DNA of 10,049 nt, from positions 1 through 10,049 of the forward strand of contig QHXD01000338.1 in NCBI GenBank assembly GCA_003223895.1, given 5' to 3'. This DNA comes from Acidobacteriota bacterium. GTDB taxonomy: Bacteria; Acidobacteriota; Terriglobia; 20CM-2-55-15. Each line of letters begins with the position of its first letter. The first letter of the stretch is position 1. Below are positions 1 through 7,884 of this stretch, in pieces. Position numbers and translations under genes: made by a program. A model generated the notes under the pieces. That model did not search any database. It was not told the origin of the DNA and was given only the letters and a program-made list of their open reading frames with translations.

Positions 1-236
1 GAGAAAAGAACAGCCACCGCGTTGATGATTACAAGAAGTTTGTTGAGATCCTGGATGGTCCGGGCGGTTTCCTCTGGTGCCATTGGTGCGGCTCTGCCGA
101 ATGCGAAGAACGCATCAAAGACGAGACCAAGGCCACGATTCGCTGCATCCCAATGAAGTCTGAGCCCGAGGAAGGAAAGTGCCTCAAGTGCGGCGGCCGC
201 TCGGAACGCCGTGTGATTTTTGCGAGAGCATACTAG
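1..236 (+). CDS. proS: Prolyl-tRNA synthetase, C-terminal zinc-binding end (5' truncated by window)
   Basis: The frame beginning at base 3 encodes the last 77 residues of a prolyl-tRNA synthetase and ends at TAG 234-236. ProRS charges tRNA(Pro) with proline in the cytoplasm. The fragment has the C-terminal domain of the archaeal/eukaryote-type (type 3) ProRS, which also occurs in some bacteria: GGFLWCHWCG, an ECEE...ETKATIRCIP segment, GKCLKCGG, and the conserved terminal RVIFARAY with tyrosine last. Counting within the fragment, Cys29, Cys34, Cys60 and Cys63 have the spacing of the four zinc ligands known from Thermus ProRS. The catalytic and anticodon-binding domains lie upstream of the window. 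The gene is intact as far as visible and unrelated in function to its downstream neighbours. Confidence 0.93.
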   Translation, partial: EKNSHRVDDYKKFVEILDGPGGFLWCHWCGSAECEERIKDETKATIRCIPMKSEPEEGKCLKCGGRSERRVIFARAY

Positions 237-255
237 GTGAGTCAAGTTGTCGAAT

Positions 256-350
256 GCACGTAGCCGTGGGCTTTATGCCCGCGTTCAAGTACCGCCAGAA
301 GAATTCTCTGAAGGTACTTGAACGCGGGCATAAAGCCCACGGCTACGTGC
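256..350. repeat. Long perfect inverted repeat 1: GTAG-headed REP pair (BIME-like)
   Basis: Arms 256-293 and 313-350 are perfect reverse complements over 38 bp, with a 19-nt loop. Each arm carries GTAG (260-263; as CTAC at 343-346) followed by its own small hairpin, CGTGGGC 265-271 pairing with GCCCGCG 277-283. This is the head-plus-hairpin layout of REP elements mobilised by REP-associated tyrosine transposases. It fills the gap between proS and the CDF-like gene. No T tract follows the stem, so a standard intrinsic terminator is unlikely. The arm shares its GAACGCGGGC...AAAGCCC core with the repeat inside imuB, so both belong to one family. Confidence 0.92.
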
Positions 351-361
351 TCACTCTACAC

Positions 362-964
362 ATGAGCATTCCCCAAGCGGACGAGCACGAGACGTGGATT
401 CGCCAATTCTTCCATCTGGCCTTATTCACCGCCGTCTTTCATCTCCTCCAATTCACGGCATCGCTCCTGCTGTGGATGTCCACAAACTCGGCCGCACTGA
501 TGTCTTTTGGCCTCGATGCCCTGGTTAGCGCGATTGCGGCTGTCTGCCTGGCCGCGCGCATCGAGCGGGAGTGGCGGAATCGATTCGTCGCATTCGGATA
601 CCTGGCCGCTTCCGCCGGCGCTGTATACCTGGGTGGCGCGATGTTGTGGAGAGGGGATCGCGCGGCAGGAAGCGTCCTGGGTATCGTTCTGGCGGCCGTA
701 TCCATGCTTGTCATCCCCATCGTCGGTTCCTACATGAAGACGCTGGCTGTCGAGTTACGCAGCCAGGCGCTGAAGTCTGCCGCGATTTTCACGTTCGGAA
801 ATTCCTACCTGTCGATGGTCCTGCTCATTGCGCTGCTACTGAACATCGGAATGGCCTTAAGATGGGGCGACCCGCTCGGTGCCCTGGTGATGTTTCCGTT
901 CATGGCGCAGAAGGGAATTCAAATCCTGCTCGAGGAAGGCAAACATGAGTACGTGGAAGATTAG
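362..964 (+). CDS. CDF-superfamily-like membrane protein, probably degenerate in metal-site residues
   Basis: The product is 200 residues with about six hydrophobic segments, roughly residues 15-38, 42-65, 78-95, 104-122, 140-162 and 168-185, so it is an inner-membrane protein. Sequence around SAALMSFGLDALVSA and RSQALKSAAIFTFGNSYLS...GDPLGAL matches the second, fifth and sixth helices of cation diffusion facilitators, which export divalent metals. Asp52 fits the first metal-binding Asp of helix 2, but the residue four places on is Ser56 and the helix-5 acidic residue (usually in a ...ADA... context) is replaced in LKSAA. There is no C-terminal cytoplasmic metal-binding domain. Transport is therefore doubtful. 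ATG 362 was chosen because the open frame upstream runs through repeat 1 and proS. The 3' end overlaps the amidohydrolase start by 20 bp, suggesting translational coupling. Confidence 0.75.
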   Translation: MSIPQADEHETWIRQFFHLALFTAVFHLLQFTASLLLWMSTNSAALMSFGLDALVSAIAAVCLAARIEREWRNRFVAFGYLAASAGAVYLGGAMLWRGDRAAGSVLGIVLAAVSMLVIPIVGSYMKTLAVELRSQALKSAAIFTFGNSYLSMVLLIALLLNIGMALRWGDPLGALVMFPFMAQKGIQILLEEGKHEYVED

Positions 965-2272
965 CTGCGTGCCGGCATTCCTGGTTCTTGCTTCGGCTCT
1001 TGCTGCTCAACAACCGGCCGGAGTCACTGCCATTCAGGGCGCGACGATCATCACAGGCACCGGCCTGCCCGCCATCCGAAATGGAGCGATCGTCATTCAG
1101 GGCGGACGCATCACCGCTATCGGTCCACGCGCCGAGGTCCGCGTCCCTTCGGGCGCACAGGTCGTCGACGCGAGAGGCAAATGGATTATTCCCGGCCTGA
1201 TCGATGCCCACGTGCACATCGGGCAGTCCGGCGGGCTTTACACGCGTCCGGACATGATCGATCTCCGGAAGTGGCGTCCTTACGACCAGGAGCTTGCATG
1301 GATCAAGCAGCGCCTGCCATTCACATTCGAGCACTATGTCCTGTCCGGTATCACGGGAGTGGTCGACTGCGGTGGGCCGATGTGGAATTTCGAAATGCGC
1401 GACATCGCCGCGGCCACGAAGAACGCCCCCCGTGTTGCGATCGCCGGGCCGCTGATTTCTACGGATGCTCCCGCCACTCTTCCGACGAACGATCCGGATG
1501 TCATTAAACCCAGTTCTCCAGCCGAGGCTCGAGACCTTGTACGGCGTCAACTCGATCGCAAACCGGATCTGATCAAGATCCTGTTCATTCGTCATCCGGG
1601 TGACAACTTTCAGCAGCAGCTTCAGATCATGTCCGCCGCGATTCAGGAGAGCAAGGCGCGCAACGTGCGCGTTGCGGCGCATGCGACGGAGCTGGAAACG
1701 GCTAAAGCCATGGTGCGGGCAGGCGCCGACATTCTTGTACACAGTGTTGAAGATCGTCTTGTCGACACGGAGTTCATCGACCTCGTGAAGAATCGCGACA
1801 TTCTTTATATGACTACGCTCTTCGTCGAGGACGGCTACCGCCACTTGGCGATCCCGAAGTCATCGCAACCTGGTCGGATCTGGCGAAGATTCCTCCCAAC
1901 GAAATTCCTGGCGGCATTCCACGTCTGCCTTCGCCACCGAGACGCCCGATCGCATACGACAATCTCATGCTGCTGGAAAGTGCGGGCGTGCGTATTGTCG
2001 GGGCGACCGATGCAGGAAACATCGGGACGCTTCACGGTCCGGCGCTTCATCGAGAATTCGAATTGATGCTGGGGGCGGGGATGCGCCCTATGGACATCAT
2101 CGTCTCCGCCACGAAGAATGCCGCCGCCGTCATGGGCAAGCAGGCGGACCTTGGAACTCTCGAGCGCGGCAAGTTCGCCGACCTGGTCATCCTGGACGCC
2201 GATCCGCTGGCCGATATCAAGAATACCCGCAAGATCTCCAAGGTCATGAAGGGTGGAGAGTTCATCCCGTAG
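945..2272 (+). CDS. Secreted metal-dependent amidohydrolase (imidazolonepropionase-like), interrupted by one frameshift near 1847
   Basis: This is a hydrolase of the amidohydrolase superfamily. The first 20-21 residues (basic start, then VPAFLVLASALA) look like a Sec signal peptide, so it acts outside the cytoplasmic membrane. Residues 82-91, IPGLIDAHVH, hold the HxH metal motif. PDLIKI (Lys211) fits the carbamylated lysine, AAHA (His246) and LVHS (His266) the other metal histidines. GATDAG and the closing LGTLERGKFADLVILDADPL block are family hallmarks but are read in another frame. The coding frame holds to about 1846 (FVEDGYRHL) and continues one base earlier as GDPEVIATWSDL. Restoring one G in the GG at 1847-1848 gives HLGDPE and a 442-residue protein of normal length. 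AGGAAGG (933-939) lies 5 nt before ATG 945. The substrate cannot be told. Uncorrected, the first frame would run to 2066 with a nonsense tail. Confidence 0.88.
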
Positions 2273-2275
2273 GAA

Positions 2276-2371
2276 CGTAATTCGGGGACAGACGTATAAA
2301 TCACCTAATTAGCAAGTAAGCCTGTCTTTGAAAGCTAATTAGGTGATTTATACGTCTGTCCCCGAATTACG
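2276..2371. repeat. Long perfect inverted repeat 2 (GGGGACAGACGTATAAATCACC family)
   Basis: Arms 2276-2313 and 2334-2371 are perfect reverse complements over 38 bp around a 20-nt loop. The sequence differs from the other repeats in the window and lacks the GTAG head and internal GC hairpin. It begins 4 bp after the amidohydrolase stop codon and ends 47 bp before the feoA start. As RNA it would form a very stable hairpin, but no T run follows either arm, so termination by it is uncertain. No transposase is adjacent. Confidence 0.92.
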
Positions 2372-2380
2372 AAATCCTGC

Positions 2381-2410
2381 TTGATTTCATTCCCGGATAT
2401 GTCGCATAGT
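2381..2410 (+). promoter_or_regulatory. Candidate sigma-70 promoter for feoAB
   Basis: TTGATT (2381-2386) and CATAGT (2405-2410), 18 bp apart, each match four of six consensus bases. They are the best pair between repeat 2 and feoA. The predicted transcript start (about 2416-2418) nearly coincides with the GTG start, which would leave almost no leader and put AGGAG 2411-2415 outside the message. That makes this assignment weak. Confidence 0.28.
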
Positions 2411-2418
2411 AGGAGCCT

Positions 2419-2691
2419 GTGAAAGTTGAAAATGATAGTCATTTTCATTTAGAGACGGAATCGGCGCCGGCGCGAAGCCTTTCCGAAGTCCCGCTCAATC
2501 GCTGGTGGCGTATCGAGCGGCTCGAAGGTCCACACGAAGAGTGCAATCGTCTGCTGGACCTGGGTTTCACGCCTGGCGAAGAAGTCATCGTCACACATGC
2601 CGCCCCCCTGGGCGATCCGCTTGTTATCCGCGTTCGAGGCGCCCTGCTGGCACTTCGCAAGCGCGAAGCCGCGTGGATCTTTGTTGAATGA
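2419..2691 (+). CDS. feoA: FeoA, ferrous iron transport accessory protein (SH3-like)
   Basis: A 90-residue protein whose residues 20-90 fit the FeoA SH3-like domain: RSLSEVPLNRWWRIERLEG, then LLDLGFTPGEEVIV, then DPLVIRVRGALLALRKREAAWIFV. FeoA is a small cytoplasmic partner that supports Fe(II) uptake by FeoB. The start is GTG 2419, with AGGAG at 2411-2415 only 3 nt before it. An in-frame stop at 2410-2412 excludes any earlier start, and there is no ATG, GTG or TTG in frame between 2419 and the domain. The first 18 residues are therefore an extension beyond the usual domain, and part of it (NDSHFH) is encoded by the Fur-type operator. feoB follows after 15 bp, so the two form an operon. Confidence 0.9.
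   Translation: MKVENDSHFHLETESAPARSLSEVPLNRWWRIERLEGPHEECNRLLDLGFTPGEEVIVTHAAPLGDPLVIRVRGALLALRKREAAWIFVE
2427..2447. promoter_or_regulatory. Fur-type iron operator overlapping the feoA 5' coding end
   Basis: TGAAAATGA (2427-2435) and TCATTTTCA (2439-2447) are perfect inverted 9-mers separated by TAG. The 21-bp site matches 18 positions of the classical Fur palindrome (the two overlapping 7-1-7 units built on TGATAATGATAATCATTATC), and 16 of 19 in the older 19-bp form. Its place at the front of the ferrous iron uptake operon supports Fur repression under iron sufficiency. It lies just downstream of the only available feoA start codon instead of upstream, so a bound repressor would act at about +10 to +30 of the candidate promoter. 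Confidence 0.78.
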
Positions 2692-2706
2692 GCGGCCAGT
2701 AACAGA

Positions 2707-4632
2707 ATGACCACTCGCATCCAGGAAGTCGAAGATCAAACCAGGGAGTTGACGGTCTGCCTGGTGGGGATGCCGAATTCCGGCAAAACCACCCTCATGA
2801 ACGCCATCACGGGCGGAAACTTCAAGACCGCAAATTATCCCGGGGTCACGGTTTCGCTTCTGCGCGGTAAGAGCAAGGCCGAGTTTGGCTGCACGCTGAA
2901 CGTCGTCGATCTGCCCGGTGTTCACAGTCCGGTTGCGCCATCGCCCGAAGAAGAACTCGCATGCCGCGTCATCGAAGGAAATCACGAGCGCGTGCGGCCG
3001 GACGCCTTTGTGCTCGTGGTGGATGCGACGCAGCTCGAGCGGCACCTGAAGTTTGCTGGTTTTGTGGCAAAGCAGGGAAAAGCCGTCGTTGTTGCGCTGA
3101 CGATGATGGATCTCCTGCGGCAGAGCGATCAATCCGTCGATGTGGAAAAGCTGGCGCGGGCGCTTGGTGTGCCGGTTGTGCCGGTAGATCCGCGAACCGG
3201 CGGAGGCGTACCGGAACTGGTGAAGACCGTCCACGCCTTCGCGGACGCTCCGCCGATCGGCAGTGCCCTTGCGCGGCTTCCGGACGAGCCGGTTTCCGCG
3301 TTCAAACTGATTCGGGAACTGCTGCAGCGCAGCCATGCCGTTCGCCGGGCCGGCCGGCTTTCGGTTGGAATGGATTCCCCTACAGCTCGAATCGACAGAA
3401 TCGTGCTGCATCGATACTGGGGCTTTCCGGTTTTCTTCGTTGTCCTGATATCACTGTTCGCAGCGATCTTCTGGGCCGCGCAGCCATTTATGGACCTGAT
3501 CGACGCGGGCTTCTCAGATGCCGGCGATCTGCTCCTTCGAGTGCTGCCGGATTCGGTGATCAGCCGCTTCCTCGCTCAAGGCATCGTTGGCGGAATTGGG
3601 GCTGTTGCGGTGTTCTTCCCGCAGATCATGATTCTGTTTTTCCTGATGACGCTGCTGGAAGACTCGGGTTACCTCGCCCGTGGAGCGACACTCGTGGACC
3701 GGCCGCTTTCCTATCTTGGTTTGCACGGCCGATCCTTTGTGCCGATGCTTTCGGGTTTTGCATGCGCCATTCCGGCCGTTCTTGCCGCACGAGCAATTCC
3801 CGCCCGGCGGGAAAGGCTGCTCACGATCTGGATCATTCCACTGATGAGCTGCAGCGCGCGGCTGCCCGTGTACGCGTTGCTGTTGTCCGCTCTGTTGCCG
3901 GCAGGCTCGGCCTGGAAGCAGGGATTGAGTCTTGCCGCAATCTATGTTGGCAGCCTGTTGATTGCTTCATTGACCGCAGGACTGGCAAGCCGGCTGGTAT
4001 TCGACTATCGCAAACCGTCGCTTCTTGCGATGGAACTGCCCGTGTACCGCTCGCCCCGGTGGAAGCCGATCCTTCGCATGACATGGGCTCGGGGATCTTC
4101 CTACCTCCGGCGCGCAGGCGTGCCGATCATGACCGTCTCGGCGTGCCTGTGGTTGCTGTCCAATTTCGCCTTCAGCTCGCAATCGATTGTCACGCCCGCG
4201 AAAATGGAAACCTCGGTTGCGGCTCAGCTTGGTCACAAGATGGAACCCGCGCTGCGCCCGATGGGTGTGGACTGGCGCGTCGGGGTCGGTTTGATCTCCG
4301 CTTTTGCAGCACGGGAAGTCTTCGTCAGCTCCATGGCTATCGTCTTTCACGTCGATGGCGATGACGATCAAACCGCGCAGGCCGGGCTGCTCGAACAAAT
4401 GCGCACCGCCACATTCCCCGGCACATCGCAGCTGATTTTCACTCCGTCCAGCATTTTTGGCCTGATTGTCTTCTTTTTCTTCTCGCTTCAGTGTTTCTCC
4501 ACCGTTGCCGTGGTTCGCCGGGAAACGAATTCCTGGCGCCTGGCCGGCCTGCAACTGGCGTTCTACACCGGTGTGGGCTACATCCTCGCCGTCGCGAGCG
4601 TGCAGATCCTCCGCGCTTTGGGCGTGGCGTAG
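2707..4632 (+). CDS. feoB: FeoB, GTP-dependent ferrous iron permease
   Basis: A 641-residue inner-membrane Fe(II) transporter with an N-terminal G domain. Visible motifs: G1 GMPNSGKT (21-28), G2 threonine in PGVTV (Thr48), G3 DLPG (68-71), and a G4 site reading TMMD (132-135) where the family has NxxD. The spacer between the G domain and the membrane part is short (about residues 181-228). The membrane domain begins at RIDRIVLHRYWGFPVFF. The first Gate motif, EDSGYLARGATLVDR...FVPMLSGFACAIPA, holds Cys353; PLMSCSARLPVYA holds Cys382; both expected gate cysteines are present. The protein is shorter than E. coli FeoB (773), mainly from the reduced spacer and C-terminus. It lies 15 bp after feoA, and no feoC follows. 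The frame is intact. The Asn-to-Thr change in G4 is unusual and may weaken guanine recognition. Confidence 0.96.
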   Translation: MTTRIQEVEDQTRELTVCLVGMPNSGKTTLMNAITGGNFKTANYPGVTVSLLRGKSKAEFGCTLNVVDLPGVHSPVAPSPEEELACRVIEGNHERVRPDAFVLVVDATQLERHLKFAGFVAKQGKAVVVALTMMDLLRQSDQSVDVEKLARALGVPVVPVDPRTGGGVPELVKTVHAFADAPPIGSALARLPDEPVSAFKLIRELLQRSHAVRRAGRLSVGMDSPTARIDRIVLHRYWGFPVFFVVLISLFAAIFWAAQPFMDLIDAGFSDAGDLLLRVLPDSVISRFLAQGIVGGIGAVAVFFPQIMILFFLMTLLEDSGYLARGATLVDRPLSYLGLHGRSFVPMLSGFACAIPAVLAARAIPARRERLLTIWIIPLMSCSARLPVYALLLSALLPAGSAWKQGLSLAAIYVGSLLIASLTAGLASRLVFDYRKPSLLAMELPVYRSPRWKPILRMTWARGSSYLRRAGVPIMTVSACLWLLSNFAFSSQSIVTPAKMETSVAAQLGHKMEPALRPMGVDWRVGVGLISAFAAREVFVSSMAIVFHVDGDDDQTAQAGLLEQMRTATFPGTSQLIFTPSSIFGLIVFFFFSLQCFSTVAVVRRETNSWRLAGLQLAFYTGVGYILAVASVQILRALGVA

Positions 4633-4635
4633 CAG

Positions 4636-4796
4636 CCGCGGAGCGGGAAATTTTGAAATTGAACGAATCCTGCATCTCAAATCCGAAATCCGAAATCTCT
4701 GATTGGACTGACCTCGTGCGGGGTTGCCCGTCCAATTGGAGATTTCGGATTTCGGATTTGAGATGCAGGATTCGTCCAATTTCAAAATTTCCGCGG
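4636..4796. repeat. Long inverted repeat 3 between convergent feoB and dnaE2
   Basis: Arms 4647-4699 and 4739-4791 pair over 53 bp with one mismatch (A4662), around a 39-nt loop. CCGCGG occurs at both outer ends (4636-4641 and 4791-4796), with about 5 extra bases on the left side. Inside each arm is a short tandem block, TCCGAAA repeated, visible as ATCCGAAATCCGAAATC. It is AT-richer than the flanking genes, has no GTAG head, and is not related in sequence to the other repeats. It occupies the whole gap between two converging genes, so it could stop or insulate read-through in both directions, although neither side has a clear T tract. Confidence 0.9.
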
Positions 4797-7700
4797 CTAA
4801 TGAAAATCGTGTGAGGTGACCGCTGCGTTGCTGACGGGCAGGATCTCCACGCGATCGGCTTTCACAGAGATGACGTTGTCGACATTTTGCAGGCGGCCTT
4901 CGACAAGGAGGAATTTGCCGTCGACGATGGTGAAGCGGTGCTCAGCGAAAACGTCGGGGGTGATGATCGCGTTGGAGATGCCGGTTTCATCTTCGAGGCT
5001 GAGGAAGACGAAACCTTTTGCGGTGCCCGGACGCTGGCGTGCGATAACGGCGCCCGCAACACGGACCCAGGTGCCGTTGCGGACACCGCCAAGATCGATG
5101 GCGCGGAGGACGCCCATGGCGTTCAGCTCTACGCGGTAATAAGCCATCGGATGCGGGCCGACAGTCATTCCGGTTCCATGGAAGTCGGCGACGAGACGTT
5201 CTTCCGACGTCATCACCTCGAGCGGCGAACTTCCATCGGGCTCTTCAATTCTTTCCAGTAACGGACCCGTGCGGCGGCAGGCGCGCTCCACCTGCCAGAG
5301 CGCGTCGCGGCGGTGCATGCGATGCGCAGGACCCAGGAAATTCAGCGCCCCCACTTCAGCCAGAAACACCAGCTCCCGCTTCTGCAATTCCGGAACGCGG
5401 CGCGCGAGATCGTCCACAGATGTGAATGGCGTTGCCGCACGCTCACGGGCAATCGCCTGAGCGGCCGATTCGCGCATTCCTTTGATGTAGCGCATGCCGA
5501 TGCGGAGAGCATCACCTTCCAATGTGCATAACCAATCCGACTTCGTCACATCGATGGGTTTGATTTTCAGTCCGTGGCGCTGAGCGTCTTTGACCAGCGT
5601 TGCCGGGCTATAAAACCCCATCGGCTGGTTGTTGAGCATGGCGGCGGTGAACGCGGCAAGATAATGGCATTTCAGATAGGCGCTCGCGTATGCGAGGAGC
5701 GCGAAGCTGGCGGCATGCGACTCGGGGAATCCGTAGAGCGCGAATGACGTGATCGAGCGAATGATCTGATCCTGCACGTCGCCTGTGATTCCGTTCCGAT
5801 CCATGCCCTGCCGCAGCTTGACCTCCACTTCTTTCATGCGTCTTTCGGATCGTTTGAATCCGAATGCGCGGCGCAGTTCTTCGGCCTCGCCGCCGCTGAA
5901 GCCGGCAGTGATCATCGCCATCCGAAGCAATTGCTCCTGGAACAGAGGCACCCCCAGTGTGCGCTCGAGCACGGGCTCGAGCGCAGGATGGGGATAAACC
6001 ACTTTTTCGCGTCCCTGCCGCCGCTTTAAATAAGGATGGACCATGTTTCCGACGATCGGGCCCGGACGAATGATTGCAACCTCCACGACGATGTCGTAGA
6101 ACCGTTCGGGCCGCATCCTCGGCAAACACGACATCTGCGCGCGGCTCTCGATCTGGAACATGCCGACCGTATCCGCTTTTTGCATTGCCGCGTATGAAGC
6201 CGGATCGTTTGGCGGCAGGTGCGCGAGATCCACTTCTTCGCCGCTATGATTTCGAATCAATTTCAGCGAGTCTTCGAGAACCGCCATCATTCCGAGGCCC
6301 AGCAGATCGACTTTGACGATGCCCATGTCCGCGCAATCGTCTTTATCCCACTGGACGACCGTGCGGCCGGGCATTGTGGCGGGCTCCAGCGGAACTACCG
6401 AATCCAGTTGTTCCTGGCAAATCACCATGCCGCCGGAGTGCTGGCCCAGGTGCCGCGGCAGATCCTGAAGGTTCACGCACAATTCCAGAAACTTGCGGAT
6501 CCGCGGCTCGCGCATATTGAAGCCGGCCATGCGGAACTGGGCCTCGAGCGTGTCGGAGGCGTCTTTGTATTCGAACTGGCTGACGAGGCTCGTCAGGCGA
6601 TCGAGGCTCTTCAGATCGAAGCCGAGCACTTTGCCCAGTGATGACGTTGGCCGTCATGGCAGCGCCAAGCGCCCCGTATCGCTGATAGATGTATTGAATG
6701 GCGCGTTCACGCTGATCGCCGCTGGGAAGATCCATGTCGATATCGGGCCACTCGCCGCGCTCTTCGGAAAGGAATCGCTCGAAGAGCAGCCCCATCTTTA
6801 CAGGATCGACCGCCGTGATTCCCAATGCATAGCAAACGGCGCTGTTGGCGGCGGAGCCGCGGCCCTGCACGAGGATGTTGTTCTGGAGGCAGAACTGGAT
6901 GATGTCCCAGACAATGAGGAAGTAACCCTCGAGCCCGAGCTTTTCGATGAGCGCCAGTTCGCGCTCGACCTGCCGGCGTGATTTTTCGTCGTAGGGACGG
7001 AAGCGATCGCGCGCGCCCGCGTCGGTGCGCTCGCGGAGGAATGAAGCCATTGTGCCGCCGCCGGGCACCGGATACCTGGGGAATTGGTAACCGAGATCTT
7101 TCATCGTGAATTGAAGCCGGGACGAGAGTTCGAGCGTGTTGGCGATGGCCGCGGGATGATCCTGAAAAAGCCGCGCCATCTCCACAGGAGTTTTGAGCTG
7201 GCGATCGGAGTTCTTCGAAAGCAGCCGACCTGCGGTTTCCAGTGTTCGATGATTGCGGATGCAGGTGAAGACGTCGAGGATCTCGCGTTCGTGCGGAGCG
7301 GCATACTGGACGCCGTTCGTGGCCAGCAGCGGAAGCTGAAATGTTTCTGCAAGCGCGATGGTTTGCTGGTTGATGGCTTCTTCGTCGCGGTCGAAATGGC
7401 GTTGAAGCTCGACATAGACGTTGTCATGCCCGAAGATGCGGACCAGACGCTCGAGAGCCTGATGGCCGGTTTTGGTCTGGATTGCGCTGGTGAGCGGGCC
7501 GTACCCGCCGCCGGTGAGGCAGATGAGTCCCCGCGAGAAAGGAATGAGCTCCTCTTCGGCGATCGTCCCTTTGCCCTTTGGAGCGCGGAGTTTCATTCGC
7601 GTCATCAGGCGGCAGAGGTTTTGGTAGCCTTCGCGGGTTTCGGCAAGGAGGGGATAACGAATACCAGTGGTTGAGGTGACTTCAGCGCCGATATGCGCGC

Positions 7701-7884
7701 GAATGCCGGCTTTATTTGCGGCAAGGTGGAAACGCGGTGAGCCGTAAAATCCGTCGCGGTCGAGCAGAGCCATGGCCGGCATGGAGTATTCGGCCGCGGC
7801 GCCGATAAGTTCTTCGGGCAGGGAAGCGCCGTCGAGAAAGCTGAAAGCGGAACTGGCGTGAAGTTCAACGTAGGCGGGATTCAA
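4797..7884 (-). CDS. dnaE2: Error-prone DNA polymerase DnaE2 (ImuC), interrupted near 6636
   Basis: DnaE2/ImuC is the catalytic subunit of the SOS mutasome, an alpha-type polymerase for lesion bypass. Reading from TTG 7884, the first frame gives the PHP domain (YVELHASSAFSFLDG, ALLDRDGFYG) and the palm motif PDIDMD (about residues 380-385), then MTANVIT. Beyond about 6636 that frame is nonsense; the protein resumes one frame over as GKVLGFDLKSLDRL, with VDLLGLGMMAVLEDSL (palm), the fingers, and a C-terminal OB fold ending at TAG 4799-4797. DnaE2 proteins as I recall them have about ten residues (YRGRSAAREV-like) between MTANVIT and GKVLGF; here they are missing, consistent with loss of about 29 bp. 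If repaired, the protein would be about 1,040 residues, normal for the family. TTG 7884 overlaps the imuB stop as TTGA, and AGGGAG lies 7 nt upstream. The longer open frame to 7998 lies inside imuB. As written, the gene cannot make full-length polymerase. Confidence 0.93.

Noticed and set aside
179..361. Longer start for the CDF-like gene at 179
   Set aside because: The extension runs out of frame through the end of proS and across repeat 1; ATG 362 leads straight into the membrane domain.
900..1844. 314-codon minus-strand open frame
   Set aside because: It is antisense to the amidohydrolase, whose own frame has clear family motifs.
1803..1852. Programmed -1 frameshift in the amidohydrolase
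   Set aside because: No slippery heptamer of X XXY YYZ type is seen near the change of frame, and the family does not use one.
2276..2371. Intrinsic terminator after the amidohydrolase
   Set aside because: A strong stem is present but no T run follows it on either strand, and the 38-bp perfect stem is far longer than usual terminators.
2449..3411. 320-codon open frame on the minus strand
   Set aside because: It is antisense to feoA and feoB, has no recognisable domain, and is explained by GC-rich codon bias of the real genes.
2961..4364. 467-codon open frame on the plus strand
   Set aside because: It is a shadow of feoB in another frame, with Arg-, Cys- and Ala-rich low-sense protein.
3967..4785. 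272-codon minus-strand open frame reaching into repeat 3
   Set aside because: It is antisense to feoB with no family features, and its start lies in the inverted repeat.
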